Assembly (NCBI RefSeq): GCF_008274785.1
Contig: NZ_VTPU01000014.1
Coordinates: forward strand, 1 to 64,000
DNA from: Halomonas eurihalina
Lineage (GTDB): Bacteria > Pseudomonadota > Gammaproteobacteria > Pseudomonadales > Halomonadaceae
Direction: 5' to 3'
Length of the DNA: 64,000 bases
Shown here: positions 40,112 through 53,158 of the stretch, piece by piece
Position numbering within the stretch: the stretch's first letter is position 1
Layout of the letters: every line of letters begins with the position of its first letter
The notes under the pieces: generated by a model
Database searches by the model: none
What the model was told of the DNA's origin: nothing
The model's input: only the letters and a program-made list of their open reading frames with translations
Translations under genes and position numbers: made by a program

Positions 40112-41298
40112 GCCGCTTATCCCGTTTGCGTGAACAACTGTCGACCCGAGATCACTTCTGCGATGGCTGGCTGCTGGTGGCCACTCTGGCCCTGATGCTG
40201 ATCGGTTGGGTCATGGTCACCTCCGCCTCCACGGAAGTCGCCACCAGTCTTACCGGCAACCCCTGGTACTTCAGCGTCCGTCATGGTGTCTTCGTGCTGT
40301 GTTCCATGGCGGTCGCCCTGCTGGTCCTGCGCATACCGATGGCCTGGTGGAAGGCCAACGGCCCCTTGCTGCTGCTTGTCGGCCTGGCCATGCTGCTACT
40401 GGTGCTGCTGGTGGGGCGCGAGGTCAATGGAAGTCGGCGTTGGCTGTCGGTTCCCGGCATTCCCTTGAACCTGCAGGCCTCGGAGATCGCCAAGCTGTGC
40501 CTGATCGTCTATTTGGCGGGGTATCTGGAACGCTTCCTTCCCCAGGTGCGTCGTCAGTGGGGCGCCTTTCTCCGCCCGCTGATGGTGATGGCGGTCATGG
40601 GCGTCCTGCTGATCTTCGAGCCGGACTATGGCGCGGTGGTGGTCATGACGGGCTGCGTCATGGGCATGCTGCTGATGGCGGGGGCGCCCTGGGGACGCTT
40701 CTTGCTATTGATGGGACTGGTGGCAGCGCTGGGCGCTTTGCTTGCCATTGCCGAACCCTATCGGATGGCGCGCCTGACCAGTTTCGTCGATCCTTGGGCC
40801 GATCAGTTCGCCAGCGGCTATCAGTTGACTCAGGCGCTGATCGCCTTCGGGCGCGGCGAGTGGTTCGGCACCGGGCTTGGCAACAGCGTGCAGAAGTTAT
40901 TCTACCTTCCCGAGGCCCATACCGACTTCGTGTTCGCCGTACTGGCCGAGGAACTGGGCATGATCGGCGCTATTGCCGTGATTGGGCTGTTTGCCTTGCT
41001 GGTATGGCGCGCCATGGCAGTGGGCCGGCGCGCCGAACTGGCCAAGCGGCCCTTTGCGGCCTACCTCTGTTACGGCATTGCCCTGGTGATCGGAGCCCAG
41101 GCGTTCATCAATATCGCGGTGAGCACCGGGATGTTGCCGACCAAGGGGTTGACGTTGCCGCTGCTTAGTTACGGCGGCTCGAGCCTGATGATCAGTGCCG
41201 TGATGGTCGGCATGCTGCTGAGGGTTGACATCGAGACGAGGCAGGCCAGGCGACGTGAACAACCTGCTGCGCCAAGGACAGGAGAGGCCCGATCATGA
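40108..41298 (+). CDS. ftsW: Septal peptidoglycan glycosyltransferase FtsW (SEDS)
   Basis: The 396-residue SEDS protein has about ten membrane helices. It shows the conserved NGSRRWLSVPGIPLNLQASEIAKL block, EPDYGAVVVM and the C-terminal TKGLTLPLLSYGGSS. It polymerises lipid II in the septum together with FtsI. AGGAGG precedes the ATG, which overlaps the murD stop. Confidence 0.97.
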   Translation: MSRLSRLREQLSTRDHFCDGWLLVATLALMLIGWVMVTSASTEVATSLTGNPWYFSVRHGVFVLCSMAVALLVLRIPMAWWKANGPLLLLVGLAMLLLVLLVGREVNGSRRWLSVPGIPLNLQASEIAKLCLIVYLAGYLERFLPQVRRQWGAFLRPLMVMAVMGVLLIFEPDYGAVVVMTGCVMGMLLMAGAPWGRFLLLMGLVAALGALLAIAEPYRMARLTSFVDPWADQFASGYQLTQALIAFGRGEWFGTGLGNSVQKLFYLPEAHTDFVFAVLAEELGMIGAIAVIGLFALLVWRAMAVGRRAELAKRPFAAYLCYGIALVIGAQAFINIAVSTGMLPTKGLTLPLLSYGGSSLMISAVMVGMLLRVDIETRQARRREQPAAPRTGEARS

Positions 41299-42380
41299 AG
41301 GATGACCAGACGCGCCGGGTGTTGATCATGGCCGGTGGCACCGGTGGGCATGTGATTCCCGCTCTGTCGCTGGCCGGCGCATTGGCCGAGCGCGGCGTCG
41401 AGGTGCAGTGGCTGGGTAGTCCGCGAGGTATCGAGAATCGTCTGGTGCCGGAGGCCGGCATTCCGCTGCACCGCATCGCGGTGAGCGGCCTGCGCGGCAA
41501 GGGCGTGACCGGCTGGCTGGTGGCGCCCTGGCGGCTGGTACGAGCGGTTCTCCAGGCGCGTCGGGTGGTGCGCGATTTCGATCCGCAGTTGGTGGTGGGA
41601 CTCGGGGGATTCGCCAGTGGTCCGGGCGGGCTGGCCGCTTGGCTCGCTCGCCGCCCCCTGGTGATCCATGAGCAGAATGCCGTGGCCGGCCTGACGAACC
41701 GAGTGTTGTCGCGACTGGCCAAACGTACCTTCGCGGCCTTCCCGCAAGCCTTTCCAGGACGCGGCGAGGTGGTCGGCAACCCGGTACGTGCCGAGATCGC
41801 CGCGCTCGGCGATCATCCCCGCGAGGCGGCGACGATGCGTGAGCGTCCCCTGCGCCTGCTGGTGGTCGGCGGATCGCTGGGCGCCCAGGCCCTGAATGAG
41901 CGACTTCCCGAGGCGCTGGCGACGCTTGCGCGCGAGCGCCGTCCCGAGGTGTGCCACCAGGCCGGCCGCGACAAGGACGAACCGACCCGGGCACGCTATG
42001 ACGAATACGCCGTGCAGGCGCGGGTCCCGGCCTTCATCGATGACATGGCCGAGGCCTACGACTGGGCCGACCTGGTGGTGTGTCGTGCCGGCGCCCTGAC
42101 GGTGGCGGAACTCGCGGCGGCGGCGAAGCCGGCGCTGTTCGTGCCGTTTCCGCATGCGGTGGATGACCACCAGACCGCCAATGCTGCGGCGCTGGTGGAA
42201 GAGGGTGCCGCCTCTCTGATGCCCCAGAATGAGATGACCGTGGCGGCGCTGGCCGAACGCCTGGCGACGCTGCTGGACCCCGATACATTGGCCGCCATGG
42301 CGTCGCAGGCCCGGCGCTGCGCGCGTCTCGATGCCATGGAACGCCTGGCGGCTGGCTGCATGGAGACAGGTTTTGAGTGA
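41295..42380 (+). CDS. murG: Lipid II synthase MurG
   Basis: The 361-residue GT28 glycosyltransferase has [17 protein letters not shown] at the N-terminus, [15 protein letters not shown] in the middle and the donor-binding [26 protein letters not shown] segment. It adds GlcNAc to lipid I on the inner face of the membrane. It overlaps ftsW upstream and murC downstream. Confidence 0.97.
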   Translation: MKDDQTRRVLIMAGGTGGHVIPALSLAGALAERGVEVQWLGSPRGIENRLVPEAGIPLHRIAVSGLRGKGVTGWLVAPWRLVRAVLQARRVVRDFDPQLVVGLGGFASGPGGLAAWLARRPLVIHEQNAVAGLTNRVLSRLAKRTFAAFPQAFPGRGEVVGNPVRAEIAALGDHPREAATMRERPLRLLVVGGSLGAQALNERLPEALATLARERRPEVCHQAGRDKDEPTRARYDEYAVQARVPAFIDDMAEAYDWADLVVCRAGALTVAELAAAAKPALFVPFPHAVDDHQTANAAALVEEGAASLMPQNEMTVAALAERLATLLDPDTLAAMASQARRCARLDAMERLAAGCMETGFE

Positions 42381-43854
42381 TGACAGACTAGGACCGGTCC
42401 CCGGTCAGGCGAATCCGCCCCGCCATGGGCATGGTCTGGGAATGCGTCGCATCCGGCGCATTCACTTCGTCGGCATCGGCGGCGCCGGCATGTGTGGTAT
42501 CGCCGAGGTGCTGGCCAACCAGGGGTACGCGGTCAGCGGTAGCGACCTCAAGCTCTCGCCGGTGGTGATGCGTCTTCGCGAGTGCGGTATCACGGTCGCC
42601 ATCGGTCATGCCGAGGAGAATGCCCGGGACGCCGATGTCGTGGTGGTCTCGACCGCTGTCGACGAGACCAATCCCGAGATCCGCTGGGCCCAGCAGCATC
42701 GCATACCAGTGGTGCGCCGGGCCGAGATGCTTGCCGAGCTGATGCGCTTTCGCCACGGTATCGCCGTGGCCGGTACCCACGGCAAGACGACCACGACCAG
42801 CCTGACGGCAACGCTGCTCGGTGAAGGTGGGCTTGACCCGACCTTCGTGATCGGTGGTCGGCTGACCAGTGCTGGTGTCAACGCGCGTCTGGGGGAGGGC
42901 GACTATCTGGTGGCAGAGGCCGACGAGTCGGATGCTTCCTTCTTGCACCTGCAGCCCATGGTAGCCATCGTCACCAACATCGATGCTGATCACATGGCCA
43001 CTTATGGTGGCGACTTCGAGCGGCTCAAGGGCACCTTCATCGAGTTCCTGCACAACCTGCCGTTCTACGGTCTGGCAGTGCTGTGCATTGATGATGCCAA
43101 CGTGCGCGGGCTGATCGAGCGGGTCAATCGCCAGTTCGTGACTTATGGGTTCAGCGAGGATGCCGACTATCGCCTCGAGAACTTCGTTCAGCATGGCGGC
43201 GAGGTGAGCTTTATCGCGCGTCGTCCCGATGGGCTGGCCCCGCTCGAAGTGCGGCTGGCCATGCCGGGCGAGCACAATGCGTTGAATGCCATGGCCGCCA
43301 TCGCGGTGGCCAGCGACGCGGGGGTCGAGGACGCGGCCATCCTGCGTGGCCTGGCGAGCTTTGCCGGGGTCGGCCGTCGCTTCCAGGTGCATGGCCACTT
43401 CGCCGCACCGCAAGGCGAGGGTGAGATCATGCTGGTGGACGATTACGGCCACCATCCCCGGGAAGTGGAAATGGTGATCAAGGCGGTCCGGGAAGGCTGG
43501 CCCGAGCGGCGCCTGGTGATGCTCTATCAACCGCATCGCTATTCGCGCACCCGCGATCTGTTCGAGGATTTCGTGCGGGTGCTGGCGGGGGTCGACACGC
43601 TGCTGCTGCTGGATGTCTATAGTGCCGGCGAGTCGCCGCTGCCGGGTGCCGACGGCCGTACCCTGGCGGGCTCCATTCGCCAGCGTGGCGAAGTCGATCC
43701 CATCTTCGTGCAGGACAAGGGCGAGCTTCCTGAGCTGCTGGCCAAGGTGCTGTGCCCTGGTGATATCCTGATCACTCAAGGAGCGGGTGATGTGGGTGGT
43801 ATTTCCCAGAAGTTGTCCGATGCCCGGCTGGTGCTTGACGAGGTGACGCTATGA
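42373..43854 (+). CDS. murC: UDP-MurNAc-L-alanine ligase MurC
   Basis: The Mur ligase has [22 protein letters not shown], a P-loop in [22 protein letters not shown] and [12 protein letters not shown]. It adds L-alanine, the first residue of the stem peptide. I chose a TTG start (493 residues) because GGAG lies seven bases upstream and it overlaps the murG stop as other joints of this operon do. The first in-frame ATG, at 42442 (470 residues), has a poor ribosome site and would leave a shorter N-terminus than usual. Confidence 0.93.
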   Translation: MSDDRLGPVPGQANPPRHGHGLGMRRIRRIHFVGIGGAGMCGIAEVLANQGYAVSGSDLKLSPVVMRLRECGITVAIGHAEENARDADVVVVSTAVDETNPEIRWAQQHRIPVVRRAEMLAELMRFRHGIAVAGTHGKTTTTSLTATLLGEGGLDPTFVIGGRLTSAGVNARLGEGDYLVAEADESDASFLHLQPMVAIVTNIDADHMATYGGDFERLKGTFIEFLHNLPFYGLAVLCIDDANVRGLIERVNRQFVTYGFSEDADYRLENFVQHGGEVSFIARRPDGLAPLEVRLAMPGEHNALNAMAAIAVASDAGVEDAAILRGLASFAGVGRRFQVHGHFAAPQGEGEIMLVDDYGHHPREVEMVIKAVREGWPERRLVMLYQPHRYSRTRDLFEDFVRVLAGVDTLLLLDVYSAGESPLPGADGRTLAGSIRQRGEVDPIFVQDKGELPELLAKVLCPGDILITQGAGDVGGISQKLSDARLVLDEVTL

Positions 43855-44768
43855 CGATCGACCATGGACGGGTGGTGGTGCTTTACGGCGGGGATTCCGC
43901 CGAACGCGAAGTGTCGCTGAAGAGCGGCGAGGCGATATTGGCAGCGCTCCAGCGTGGCGGTGTGGCGCCGATCGCCTTCGATCCGGCCGAGGGCGGGCTG
44001 GCAGGGCTCGAGGCCCTGGCACCGGATCGAGTGTTCATTGCCTTGCACGGCCGGGGTGGAGAGGACGGAACCCTGCAGGGCGCCCTGGAATTGCTGGGCA
44101 TTCCCTACACCGGCAGTGGTGTGCTGGCCTCGGCATTGGGCATGGACAAGCAACGCACCAAGCTGGTCTGGCAGGCCCTTGGCCTGCCGACCCCGGAATG
44201 CGTGATGCTGAATGCTGAATCCGACTGGGACGCGGTGGTCGAGCGGCTCGGATTGCCGCTGATCGTCAAGCCGGTCCACGAAGGCTCGACGCTGGGAATC
44301 ACCATTGTCGATAGTGCCGAAACCCTGGCGGCGGCCTACCGGGATGCGGCGCGCTATGATGCGCGGGTCATGGCCGAACGCTTCATTCGAGGCGAGGAAT
44401 ATACGGTGTCGCTGCTTGGCGACGAGGCGCTGCCTGCGATCCGCGTGGAAGTACCGGGCGGCTTCTATGATTACGAAGCCAAATATCTGTCCGATGAAAC
44501 GCTTTACCATCTGCCATGCGGTCTGTCGGAAACGCATGAAAAGGCCTTGGCCGAACTGTGTCGCGAGGCTTTCGAGGCCATCGGTTGCCGTGGCTGGGGC
44601 CGCGTGGATGTCATGCGCGATGACCAAGGCCATTTCTGGTTGCTCGAGGTCAACACCGTGCCGGGCATGACGGATCACAGCCTGGTGCCCCAGGCCGCGG
44701 CGCATGCCGGTATCGACTTCGATACCCTGGTGCTGCGCATTCTCGACACCGCCGGGCGGTGCGACTGA
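43851..44768 (+). CDS. ddlB: D-alanine-D-alanine ligase
   Basis: The 305-residue ATP-grasp enzyme has [16 protein letters not shown], the [24 protein letters not shown] block and the metal-binding [13 protein letters not shown]. It makes the dipeptide used by MurF. Its position between murC and ftsQ marks the DdlB type. It overlaps murC by four bases. Confidence 0.97.
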   Translation: MTIDHGRVVVLYGGDSAEREVSLKSGEAILAALQRGGVAPIAFDPAEGGLAGLEALAPDRVFIALHGRGGEDGTLQGALELLGIPYTGSGVLASALGMDKQRTKLVWQALGLPTPECVMLNAESDWDAVVERLGLPLIVKPVHEGSTLGITIVDSAETLAAAYRDAARYDARVMAERFIRGEEYTVSLLGDEALPAIRVEVPGGFYDYEAKYLSDETLYHLPCGLSETHEKALAELCREAFEAIGCRGWGRVDVMRDDQGHFWLLEVNTVPGMTDHSLVPQAAAHAGIDFDTLVLRILDTAGRCD

Positions 44769-44769
44769 T

Positions 44770-45496
44770 ATGGCGCGTCGTTCCTCCCTCATCGGTCTGC
44801 TGTTGCTGGCGCTCTTGCTGGGTGCCGGTGGCCGAGCCCTGTGGCTGTGGCTGGATCGTCCCATCGAACGAGTGTCGATCCGCGGCGAGCTTCACCATGT
44901 CAGCGCCGATTATCTGCGGGATCGATTGGCACCGCTCGTTCAGGGGCAGAGCTGGCTGTCGGTGGATATCGATGCCATGCGAGAGCAGGCTCGGAAAATT
45001 GGCTGGCTGAACGAGGTGAGGCTTCACCGTGAGTGGCCCAACGCCCTGCGCTTTGAATTGGAGGAGCAGGTGCCGGTGGCACGCTGGAACGATGACCGGC
45101 TGCTGAATGCTCAGGGCGAGCCCTTTGACTTCGCCCCCGTGACTCCGCCCGAAGGCTTGCCGGACTTGTCCGGCCCTGAAGGCAGCGGCGCTGAGGTTCT
45201 CGCTTATCACGATCAACTGGTGTCGCGTTTTGCCGACCAACAGCTCGATGTACGTCAGTTGCGACTCGAGCCCAGGGGGGGCCTGGCGCTTCCAATTGGA
45301 TGATGGTGTCTGGGTGATGCTGGGCCGGAATCACCGGCCGGGTCGCCTGGAACGATTCGAGGCCGCCTGGAGGCGAGAGCTTGGTGAATGGGCGTCGCAC
45401 ATTCGCTACATCGATCTTCGTTATCCTAATGGTGTCGCCGTTGCCTGGCATGGTGAAACCGAACCCGTCGAAAGCGATTCCGAAGTGGAAGGGTGA
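44770..45496 (+). pseudogene. ftsQ: Cell division protein FtsQ, reading frame broken by one extra base
   Basis: The gene starts with a membrane helix (LIGLLLLALLLGAGG) and a POTRA domain (IERVSIRGELHHVSADYL), then the FtsQ core. The frame from the ATG stops at 45301-45303 after LEPRGGLALPIG. In another frame the expected continuation AWRFQLDDGVWVMLGR and the FtsQ C-terminus IRYIDLRYPNGVAVAWH run on to 45496. The switch is in seven consecutive G at 45275-45281; with six G the gene would encode one protein of 241 residues. FtsQ is normally essential, so a sequencing or assembly error is most likely. Confidence 0.88.
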
Positions 45497-45694
45497 AGGC
45501 TCGGCTGTGCGAATCGTCCGTCCGACGTGGGTTGGGGGGATTCCTTTAATGCGAAAATAACCGTATCGTTAAAGCCCGTTTTTCGATTACGGGCTGGTGG
45601 AACGGCGCTAATTGTTCCTATAATTAGTCCAGCTTTTTTCGTGACAAACATGCATTTCCCCTAGCGGGTCTGGCTCGAGGAGAATTCCCGGCTC
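45497..45694 (+). promoter_or_regulatory. AT-rich leader and promoter region of ftsA-ftsZ
   Basis: No gene is visible. A perfect TATAAT at 45619-45624 lies inside a CTAATT/AATTAG inverted repeat (45608-45627), but no clear -35 is spaced from it. An AGCCCGT/ACGGGCT hairpin (45573-45595) lies upstream. The region suggests that ftsA-ftsZ has its own promoter, separate from the upstream wall genes. Confidence 0.5.
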
Positions 45695-46984
45695 ATGGCA
45701 GGTCCATCCAATGTGTCCAATATGGTAGTCGGGCTGGATATCGGAACATCCAAGGTCGTGGCGATCGTGGGGCAACCCACTGACGATGGCGGAATTGAAA
45801 TTGCCGGTATCGGCTCCCATCCCTCTCGAGGAATGAAGAAAGGGGTGGTGATCAATATCGAGTCCACGGTGCAGTCGATTCAGCGCGCCGTGGAAGAAGC
45901 CGAACTCATGGCTGGTTGCGATATTCATTCCGTGTACGTAGGGATCGCCGGGAGCCATATCAGCTCGATGAACTCCGACGGCGTGGTGGCGATCAAGGAA
46001 CGCGAGGTGGCCCCCTCTGATATCGATCGCGTGATTGATTCGGCCCGTGCGCGGGCCATTTCCGAGGGGCAGCGTGTCTTGCATGTGCTGCCCCAGGAAT
46101 TCGCCATCGATACCCAGGGCGGCATCCGCGAACCCCTGGGCATGTCCGGCGTGCGCCTCGAGGCGCGGGTGCACCTGGTCACCGCGGCACTGAATGCGGT
46201 GCAGAACATCGAGAAGTGCGTGCGTCGCTGCGGGCTCGATGTCGATGCCATCATTCTCGAGCAACTGGCGTCGAGCCATGCCGTCCTCACCGAAGACGAG
46301 CGAGAGCTCGGCGTGTGCGTGGTGGATATCGGCGGCGGCACGACGGATATCGCGGTGTTCACCGAAGGGGCTATCCGCCATACCGCAGTGATTCCCATCG
46401 CTGGTGATCAGGTCACCAACGACATCGCCATGGCGCTGCGCACGCCGACCCAGCATGCCGAGGAAATCAAGGTCAAGTATGCCTGCGCCCTGACACAGCT
46501 GGCGTCAGGCGATGAAATGATCAAAGTGCCCAGTGTCGGCGACCGAGCGGCTCGCGATCTGTCTCGGCAGTCGCTGGCCGAGGTCGTCGAGCCGCGTTAC
46601 GAGGAACTTTTCACCCTCGTGCGCGACGAATTGCGGCGCAGCGGCTACGAGGACCTGGTGGCCGCCGGTGTGGTATTGACCGGTGGTACGTCACGCATGG
46701 AAGGCGTGGTCGAACTGGCTGAAGAGATCTTCCACATGCCGGTACGTATCGCTTGCCCGCAGAATGTCCGCGGGCTGGCCGATGTGGTGCGTAACCCGAT
46801 TTATTCGACGGGGGTCGGTTTGCTACATTACGCTCTGAATGAGACCCGTCAGGGGCTCGGCCACCAGGAGCGCGATGGCGGTCTCTCGGCGCAACCGAGA
46901 CGCAATGACGTCTCCCGGCGTGGACCAGAGGAAGGGACTCCGGCGCTGGTAAGGCTCAAGAGCTGGTTCAAAGGAAATTTCTGA
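45695..46984 (+). CDS. ftsA: Cell division protein FtsA
   Basis: The 429-residue actin-like protein has [16 protein letters not shown] (phosphate 1), [17 protein letters not shown] (phosphate 2) and [13 protein letters not shown] (adenosine). The C-terminal amphipathic membrane-targeting helix is [10 protein letters not shown]. It tethers FtsZ to the membrane and recruits later division proteins. GAGGAG lies about 12 bases before the ATG, a slightly long spacing. Confidence 0.97.
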   Translation: MAGPSNVSNMVVGLDIGTSKVVAIVGQPTDDGGIEIAGIGSHPSRGMKKGVVINIESTVQSIQRAVEEAELMAGCDIHSVYVGIAGSHISSMNSDGVVAIKEREVAPSDIDRVIDSARARAISEGQRVLHVLPQEFAIDTQGGIREPLGMSGVRLEARVHLVTAALNAVQNIEKCVRRCGLDVDAIILEQLASSHAVLTEDERELGVCVVDIGGGTTDIAVFTEGAIRHTAVIPIAGDQVTNDIAMALRTPTQHAEEIKVKYACALTQLASGDEMIKVPSVGDRAARDLSRQSLAEVVEPRYEELFTLVRDELRRSGYEDLVAAGVVLTGGTSRMEGVVELAEEIFHMPVRIACPQNVRGLADVVRNPIYSTGVGLLHYALNETRQGLGHQERDGGLSAQPRRNDVSRRGPEEGTPALVRLKSWFKGNF

Positions 46985-47018
46985 CAGGGCCGCCCGAGCG
47001 GTCCAGGAGACGGGGCTA

Positions 47019-48206
47019 ATGTTTGAATTAGTGGATAGCGCACCTTCTAGCAGTGCGGTTATCAAGGTGATCGGTGTCGGTGGCGGTGGTGGTAATGCCG
47101 TCAACCACATGGTCGAAAGCAGCATCGAAGGCGTGGAGTTCATCTGCGCCAATACCGATGCTCAGGCGCTGAAGAGCGTGTCGGCCAAGACCGTTCTCCA
47201 GCTTGGCAGCGAGATTACCAAGGGCCTGGGCGCTGGCGCCAGCCCCGAGGTCGGGCGCCAGGCGGCCATGGAGGATCGCGAACGCATCGCCGAATTGCTG
47301 GGCGGTGCCGACATGGTCTTCATTACCGCCGGCATGGGTGGCGGCACCGGAACCGGCGGTGCGCCGGTGGTGGCGCAGGTTGCCAAGGAGCTCGGCATCC
47401 TCACCGTAGCGGTGGTGACCCGGCCTTTCCCCTTCGAGGGGCCCAAGCGGATGCGTTCTGCAGAGGAGGGCATGAAGGAGCTCTCCGAGCACGTCGACTC
47501 GCTGATCACCATTCCCAACGAGAAGCTGCTGTCGGTGCTGGGCAAGAGCGCGAGCCTGTTGTCTGCCTTCAGTGCCGCCAATGATGTTCTGCTCGGTGCC
47601 GTTCAGGGCATTGCCGAGCTGATCACCAGCCCGGGTATCATCAACGTCGACTTCGCCGACGTGCGTACCGTGATGTCCGAGATGGGCATGGCGATGATGG
47701 GCACGGGAGGCGCCACCGGCGAGAATCGCGCCCGTGAAGCGGCCGAGAAGGCCATTCGCAGCCCCTTGCTCGAGGACATCGACCTGCATGGCGCCCGGGG
47801 CATCCTGGTCAACATCACGGCCGGTCCGGACCTTTCCATCGGGGAATTCAACGATGTGGGGGCCACGGTTCAGGAATTCGCTTCCCAGGATGCGACCATC
47901 GTCGTCGGTACGTCCATCGACATGGAAATGAGCGACGAGTTGCGCGTCACCGTGGTGGCCGCCGGTCTGGATGGCCAGCAGCGCCAGGCATCGTCGGCGA
48001 GCCGTGAGACGACCCGCCGCAGCGATGCGGCCGCGGTCCGGCAGCAGGCTGCCGCCAGCCGTGCCCAGCAGAATCGCTCTGCCGCCGCATCCAGGCCCGA
48101 ACCGCAGGAGTCTCAGCGTTCGCAGCCGCAGCCGGAATCGCGCAAGTCCCAGGAGCTGGATGATTACCTGGACATTCCGGCCTTCCTGCGCCGCCAGGCC
48201 GATTGA
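47019..48206 (+). CDS. ftsZ: Cell division protein FtsZ
   Basis: The 395-residue tubulin homologue has the GTP-binding signature GGGTGTG at residues 107-113 and the usual [17 protein letters not shown] start. A glutamine- and serine-rich linker leads to the C-terminal peptide [15 protein letters not shown], which binds FtsA and ZipA. AGGAGA precedes the ATG. It is 34 bases after ftsA. Confidence 0.99.
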   Translation: MFELVDSAPSSSAVIKVIGVGGGGGNAVNHMVESSIEGVEFICANTDAQALKSVSAKTVLQLGSEITKGLGAGASPEVGRQAAMEDRERIAELLGGADMVFITAGMGGGTGTGGAPVVAQVAKELGILTVAVVTRPFPFEGPKRMRSAEEGMKELSEHVDSLITIPNEKLLSVLGKSASLLSAFSAANDVLLGAVQGIAELITSPGIINVDFADVRTVMSEMGMAMMGTGGATGENRAREAAEKAIRSPLLEDIDLHGARGILVNITAGPDLSIGEFNDVGATVQEFASQDATIVVGTSIDMEMSDELRVTVVAAGLDGQQRQASSASRETTRRSDAAAVRQQAAASRAQQNRSAAASRPEPQESQRSQPQPESRKSQELDDYLDIPAFLRRQAD

Positions 48207-48269
48207 CGCGGGCTATTGTTCGCATAGGCAGTAGTCGATGATGTTATTTTTGTTGAAACGTGCGTTCGG

Positions 48270-48278
48270 TGTTATAGT
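48270..48278 (+). promoter_or_regulatory. Extended -10 promoter for lpxC
   Basis: TGTTATAGT matches the TGn-TATAAT pattern with one mismatch, in an AT-rich gap of about 110 bases before lpxC. A TTGAAA upstream is too close for a normal -35. Confidence 0.5.
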
Positions 48279-48318
48279 GAACGGTGTTTGATAATCAACG
48301 ACTGCCTGGCGAACGCCC

Positions 48319-49230
48319 ATGATTAGACAACGCACGCTCAAGAACGTCATTCGCGCCACTGGCGTCGGCCTGCATTCGGGCAAGAAGGTCTACCTGACCC
48401 TCCGCCCCGCACCCGTCGACACTGGCATCGTCTTCGTGCGCACCGACCTGGAGCCCGAAGTACAGATTCCGGCTCGCGCCGAGAACGTCACTGACACGAC
48501 CCTGTGCACGGCCCTGTCGCAGGACGGTGTCAAGGTGGCGACCGTCGAGCACCTGATGTCGGCCCTGGCCGGGCTCGGCATCGACAATGCCTATGTCGAT
48601 GTCAGCGCGCCCGAGGTGCCGATCATGGACGGTAGCGCCGGACCCTTCGTGTTTCTCATCCAGTCGGCGGGCATCGCCGAGCAGGATGCGCCGAAGCAAT
48701 TCATCCGTATCAAGCGTGAAGTGGTGGTGCGCGAGGGCGACAAGGAAGCGATGTTCCTGCCTCATCAGGGCTTCAAGGTTTCCTTCGCCATCGACTTCGA
48801 CCACCCGGTGTTCGAGGACCAGAAGCAGACCGCCACGGTCGACTTCTCCACGACGTCTTTCGTCAAGGAAGTGTCCCGTGCCCGCACGTTTGGCTTCATG
48901 CGCGATCTCGAACATCTGCGCTCGAACAATCTGGCGCTGGGTGGCAGCCTCGATAACGCCATCGTGGTCGATGATTACCGCATCGTGAACGAGGGCGGGC
49001 TGCGCTACGACGACGAGTTCGTCAAACACAAGGTGCTGGATGCCATCGGTGATCTCTACCAGTTGGGTCACAGCCTGATCGGTGAGTTTCGTGGCGTGAA
49101 ATCCGGCCATGCGCTCAATAATCAGCTGTGCCGAGCCTTGATGGCCAATCCTCAGGCCTGGGAAATCGTCACTTTCGAGGATGATACCCAGAAGGCCCCG
49201 ATCTCCTACGCGGCGCCCGCCATGGCGTGA
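48319..49230 (+). CDS. lpxC: UDP-3-O-acyl-N-acetylglucosamine deacetylase LpxC
   Basis: The 303-residue zinc enzyme catalyses the committed step of lipid A synthesis. Zinc and catalytic residues lie in [20 protein letters not shown] and [23 protein letters not shown]. coli LpxC has 305 residues. The C-terminal end is [18 protein letters not shown]. Position after ftsZ is standard. Confidence 0.98.
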   Translation: MIRQRTLKNVIRATGVGLHSGKKVYLTLRPAPVDTGIVFVRTDLEPEVQIPARAENVTDTTLCTALSQDGVKVATVEHLMSALAGLGIDNAYVDVSAPEVPIMDGSAGPFVFLIQSAGIAEQDAPKQFIRIKREVVVREGDKEAMFLPHQGFKVSFAIDFDHPVFEDQKQTATVDFSTTSFVKEVSRARTFGFMRDLEHLRSNNLALGGSLDNAIVVDDYRIVNEGGLRYDDEFVKHKVLDAIGDLYQLGHSLIGEFRGVKSGHALNNQLCRALMANPQAWEIVTFEDDTQKAPISYAAPAMA

Positions 49231-49267
49231 GGTCACGCAGGGTGTTTCGCTGTAATGCAGTCCTTGA

Positions 49268-49293
49268 ACGCCGCCCTTGCTGGGCGGCGTTTT
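49268..49293 (+). terminator. Terminator of lpxC
   Basis: ACGCCGCCC and GGGCGGCGT form a 9-bp stem with a TTGCT loop, followed by TTT. It also lies downstream of the convergent dciA. Confidence 0.8.
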
Positions 49294-49330
49294 CGTATGG
49301 GCGTTCGGTAGCGTAGGTGTCGGCGGGTGA

Positions 49331-49786
49331 TCAGGTTTCCGCGTGCGACGCGAGGCGCTCCAGGGCGCGCTTCAGGCGCGGGTTGTCGACGTCGGCGGCA
49401 CAGCTGGACAGTTCGTCGGCGGCGCGTGAGGGGAGACGTCGTGTCTGGCGTAGCGGCGCCTTCGGCGGGCGGACCGGCCTGACCTTGAGGTCGAAGCCGC
49501 TGACCGCCTCGAAGCCGGCGAGCTCATGCAGTCGCTTCAGAAGGCGCGGTTGTTCGTAGCGGAGTCTCGTCAGCCAGGTGGCGCGGTCGGTGATCAGGGT
49601 CAGCCGGCCCTCCCGGAAGCCTCCGACGTAAAGATGCTCGCCGAGTTCGATGGGAAGCTGGGCCCGCAGGTGGTCCTGGGCACGCTCGATCAACCGTGCC
49701 ATTTGCATCAGTGACCCGAGCTCGCCCCGGCCCTCCAGGAGTCTCGACATGGGCTGTGCTCGGAACCGCTTAACCTTTATACTCAT
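49331..49786 (-). CDS. dciA: DciA-type helicase-loading protein (DUF721)
   Basis: The product has 151 residues with a DUF721 N-terminal domain (PMSRLLEGRGELGSLMQMARLIERAQ, then DRATWLTRLRYEQPRLL) and an unstructured basic tail. DciA is the ancestral loader of the replicative helicase DnaB in bacteria that lack DnaC. Convergence with lpxC and divergence from secA match the Pseudomonas layout. The start at MSIKVK is preferred; an ATG 13 codons upstream is possible. Confidence 0.85.
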   Translation of the reverse strand: MSIKVKRFRAQPMSRLLEGRGELGSLMQMARLIERAQDHLRAQLPIELGEHLYVGGFREGRLTLITDRATWLTRLRYEQPRLLKRLHELAGFEAVSGFDLKVRPVRPPKAPLRQTRRLPSRAADELSSCAADVDNPRLKRALERLASHAET

Positions 49787-49895
49787 CAGCTTGATTCTCG
49801 GGGTAATCCCCCTGACATGATGCATGGTCGTCTCGCCGGACGTTGGCGACCGTCAGATAGCTAGAGCCTAGCACGCACGGGAGTTTCTCGACAGC

Positions 49896-50261
49896 ATGGC
49901 CACCACGCTCACCGCGGACACTCGCGCCCCAGCGGCGCCATCGCGACGCCCTCGTGGGGCGCCGGCGCGTTGGTGGTTGGCCAGTTTGCTGGTGGGCTGC
50001 CTGCTGCCAGCCGGACTGTCCCAGGCCGAATGGCGCCCCATCGAGCGTGTTGTGCAGATGTGCATCCTGGCGCCGGCCCTGATCCGTGCCAGCTCACAGC
50101 TTCAGGCCAGGCGTCGGTCGCGTCGCCGCTGGCCGTCCCGGGTAGCGCCGTATCGCCCCACCGGGCAGCCCCGCCCGGTGGTATCTCGCGAACCGCTGCG
50201 CGCCGTCGCTGCCCATGATGTCCTGACCCGCCGTGGCCCGCCATCCTCCGTGAGTGGATGA
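49896..50261 (+). CDS. Small secreted-type protein upstream of secA, possible SecM-like secretion monitor
   Basis: I do not recognise this ORF of 121 codons by sequence. It has a basic N-terminal region of about 25 residues, then a hydrophobic stretch ending like a signal peptide (WWLASLLVGCLLPAGLSQA), an arginine-rich middle and a C-terminus with TRRGPPSSVSG. E. coli SecM is likewise encoded directly before secA, has a long-n-region signal sequence and ends with arrest motif RAGP plus four residues. GTCCTG (50220-50225) inside the ORF can pair with CAGGAC (50311-50316) at the secA ribosome site. The rest of the SecM arrest motif is not conserved. Codon use looks coding. Confidence 0.5.
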   Translation: MATTLTADTRAPAAPSRRPRGAPARWWLASLLVGCLLPAGLSQAEWRPIERVVQMCILAPALIRASSQLQARRRSRRRWPSRVAPYRPTGQPRPVVSREPLRAVAAHDVLTRRGPPSSVSG

Positions 50262-50321
50262 GCGACGAAGCGGCCGTGCCCGAGTGCCGGCCGGATGCCA
50301 CATGTAGTGACAGGACCCTTC

Positions 50322-53051
<2,730 letters not shown>

Positions 53052-53054
53052 TGG

Positions 53055-53134
53055 CCACGAGGCCCGAGTGACGAGATCCGAGCCACGACAACCTTGCTTT
53101 GGACTTGGGGGGACGAAGCTCGAAGCTCGAAGCT
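53055..53134. repeat. Two heptamer arrays between secA and argJ
   Basis: Four bases after the secA stop come five degenerate units: CCACGAG, GCCCGAG, TGACGAG, ATCCGAG and CCACGAC (53055-53089). After 24 unrelated bases come three exact CGAAGCT units (53114-53134), the reverse complement of the AGCTTCG unit found elsewhere. The second array ends about ten bases before the argJ ribosome site. Confidence 0.85.
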
Positions 53135-53158
53135 CAACTGAATACAGGAGAACTCAGC

